From: JBBKXR01 sp037969585
GTDB lineage: Bacteria; Verrucomicrobiota; Verrucomicrobiia; Verrucomicrobiales; DEV007
Assembly (NCBI GenBank): GCA_037969585.1
Contig: JBBKXR010000191.1
Span: 1-64,000, forward strand
DNA: 64,000 nt
Direction of reading: 5' to 3'
The notes below the pieces were generated by a model that was given only the letters and a program-made list of their open reading frames with translations, was not told the DNA's origin and ran no database searches. The position numbers and the translations under genes were made by a program. Positions 63,164-64,000 of the stretch are shown one piece after another (position 1 is the stretch's first letter; each line of letters opens with the position of its first letter).

Positions 63164-64000
63164 GCTCCCAACCCGCCATCGAAATCGCCGGTTGGGGTGC
63201 CGTCTCACCTGCCGGCTGGAGCAGCGCCGACTTGCTGGCAGCTGTCGAAAAAGGTGACCCCTTACCTAACGAACTCACTGAACGCGAAGGCCGCGACCAG
63301 AAAGTTCCGGCACTTCGTGTTCCCGAACCTGGCGAAAAACTGCCGTGGCTCCGCCAACCTCGTCTGCGCCGCACCAGCCCGATCGCCCGTTTCTGCGTTT
63401 CTGCCGGCCGCGAAGCCATCGGTGAAGAACGCATGGCTGCCGTTGAAGCTGGCGACCTCCGCCTCGGCGTCATCTATGCGCTGGTCAACGGCTGCGTAAA
63501 TTACAGCCAACGCTTTTTCCGAGAAGTTCTCGACGACCCCTCACTGGCCAGTCCTATCGTATTTCCCGAAACGGTGTTTAACGCGCCTGCCTCGCACCTT
63601 TCCGCAATGCTGGGCGCACATGCGATCAACTACACTGTCGTCGGCGACTCGGCGACCTTCCTACCGGCGATGGAACTCGCCACCGACTGGCTGCGCGAAG
63701 ATCTGTGTGATGGAGTCGTCGTCATCGGCGGCGAAGAATTCGATTGGCTCAGCGCCGAGGCCTTCCAACTGTTCCACCCCGACGCAATCATCTCCGAAGG
63801 AGCCGGTGCCATCTATTTGCAAAAGTCGGAGGCACCAATAATCGAACTGACCGCGCTGACCGATCCCGTCCTGATCACCAATCGCCGTCCACGTGCGCAA
63901 GCGATCGCCAAGGTGCGCGCCGCGCTCGAGCTTCCAGATTCTTCGAACAAGGCGCTGTTCGACAGTCGGTCCAATCACTCCCAACTCGATCTCGCTGAAT
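63160..64000 (+). CDS. Ketosynthase-like partner lacking catalytic Cys (chain-length-factor type), partial
   Basis: About 280 residues are visible; the gene runs past the window edge. The protein has a KS fold with EIAGWGAVSPAGWSSADLLAAVE at the start and VVVIGGEEFD later. Where the active KS has ITNACASG, this protein has VVGDSATF, so the nucleophile position is Ser (S164). Proteins of this type are chain-length factors that pair with a Cys-containing KS. Its ATG at 63160 overlaps the KS stop codon (ATGA), so the two are coupled. The histidine motifs are not yet visible. Confidence 0.82.
   Translation, partial: MSSQPAIEIAGWGAVSPAGWSSADLLAAVEKGDPLPNELTEREGRDQKVPALRVPEPGEKLPWLRQPRLRRTSPIARFCVSAGREAIGEERMAAVEAGDLRLGVIYALVNGCVNYSQRFFREVLDDPSLASPIVFPETVFNAPASHLSAMLGAHAINYTVVGDSATFLPAMELATDWLREDLCDGVVVIGGEEFDWLSAEAFQLFHPDAIISEGAGAIYLQKSEAPIIELTALTDPVLITNRRPRAQAIAKVRAALELPDSSNKALFDSRSNHSQLDLAE

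Overview
The window is a GC-rich, densely packed chromosomal segment with about 46 protein genes. It has no rRNA, tRNA, CRISPR array or recognisable transposase. The gene families point to Verrucomicrobiota, or less likely another Planctomycetes-Verrucomicrobia group member. Those families are two DUF1501 Tat proteins, a DUF1549/DUF1553 protein, CRTAC1/ASPIC-UnbV lipoproteins, PQQ-type beta-propellers, FAD_oxidored proteins, an ECF sigma factor paired with a YfbK-like protein, and a valine-pyruvate-type aminotransferase. This is inferred from gene content only. Many genes are joined by ATGA stop/start overlaps.

Layout. 0.3-3.3 kb: a glycosyltransferase and a Tat-exported N,N-dimethylformamidase-beta-like protein. 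3.3-10.8 kb (minus strand): a tightly coupled operon of sensor kinase, response regulator and two tandem paralogous CRTAC1 lipoproteins. 11-19.7 kb (minus): a vWA protein, a membrane-anchored NlpC/P60 protein, and an AddA-like/AddB-like helicase-nuclease pair. 19.8-23.6 kb (plus): a sodium:solute symporter with a tiny partner, an enolase-superfamily enzyme and a DUF3127 protein. 23.7-29.9 kb (minus): a six-gene run of FAD amine-oxidase-like, SDR-DUF2867, MFS, RidA, membrane protein and cyclic-nucleotide-binding protein. 30-43 kb (mostly minus): a fasciclin remnant, the DUF1553/FAD/DUF1501 operon, an AMP-forming enzyme without its C-terminal subdomain, a second symporter with a small partner, and two PQQ-type propeller proteins. 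43-54 kb: an ECF sigma factor with a vWA-less YfbK-like membrane protein, a second FAD_oxidored protein, an SDR, a second DUF1501 protein, a DUF898/M48 pair and an AvtA-like aminotransferase. 53.7-57.7 kb (minus): ABC exporter with a degenerate ATPase, RidA, a D-serine-dehydratase-like PLP enzyme and DUF2288. 57.9-64 kb: LolA-like, hot-dog dehydratase, halogenase-like flavoprotein, acyl-adenylating enzyme, ketosynthase and a Cys-less ketosynthase partner. This last group looks like one edge of an aryl-polyene/flexirubin-type pigment cluster that continues past the window.

A roughly 116-bp MITE/REP-like element with terminal inverted repeats occurs three times, always between genes. The least ordinary systems are the kinase/regulator/double-CRTAC1 operon, the sigma factor with a YfbK protein that has lost its vWA domain, the hydrolysis-dead-looking ABC exporter, and the pigment-type cluster edge.
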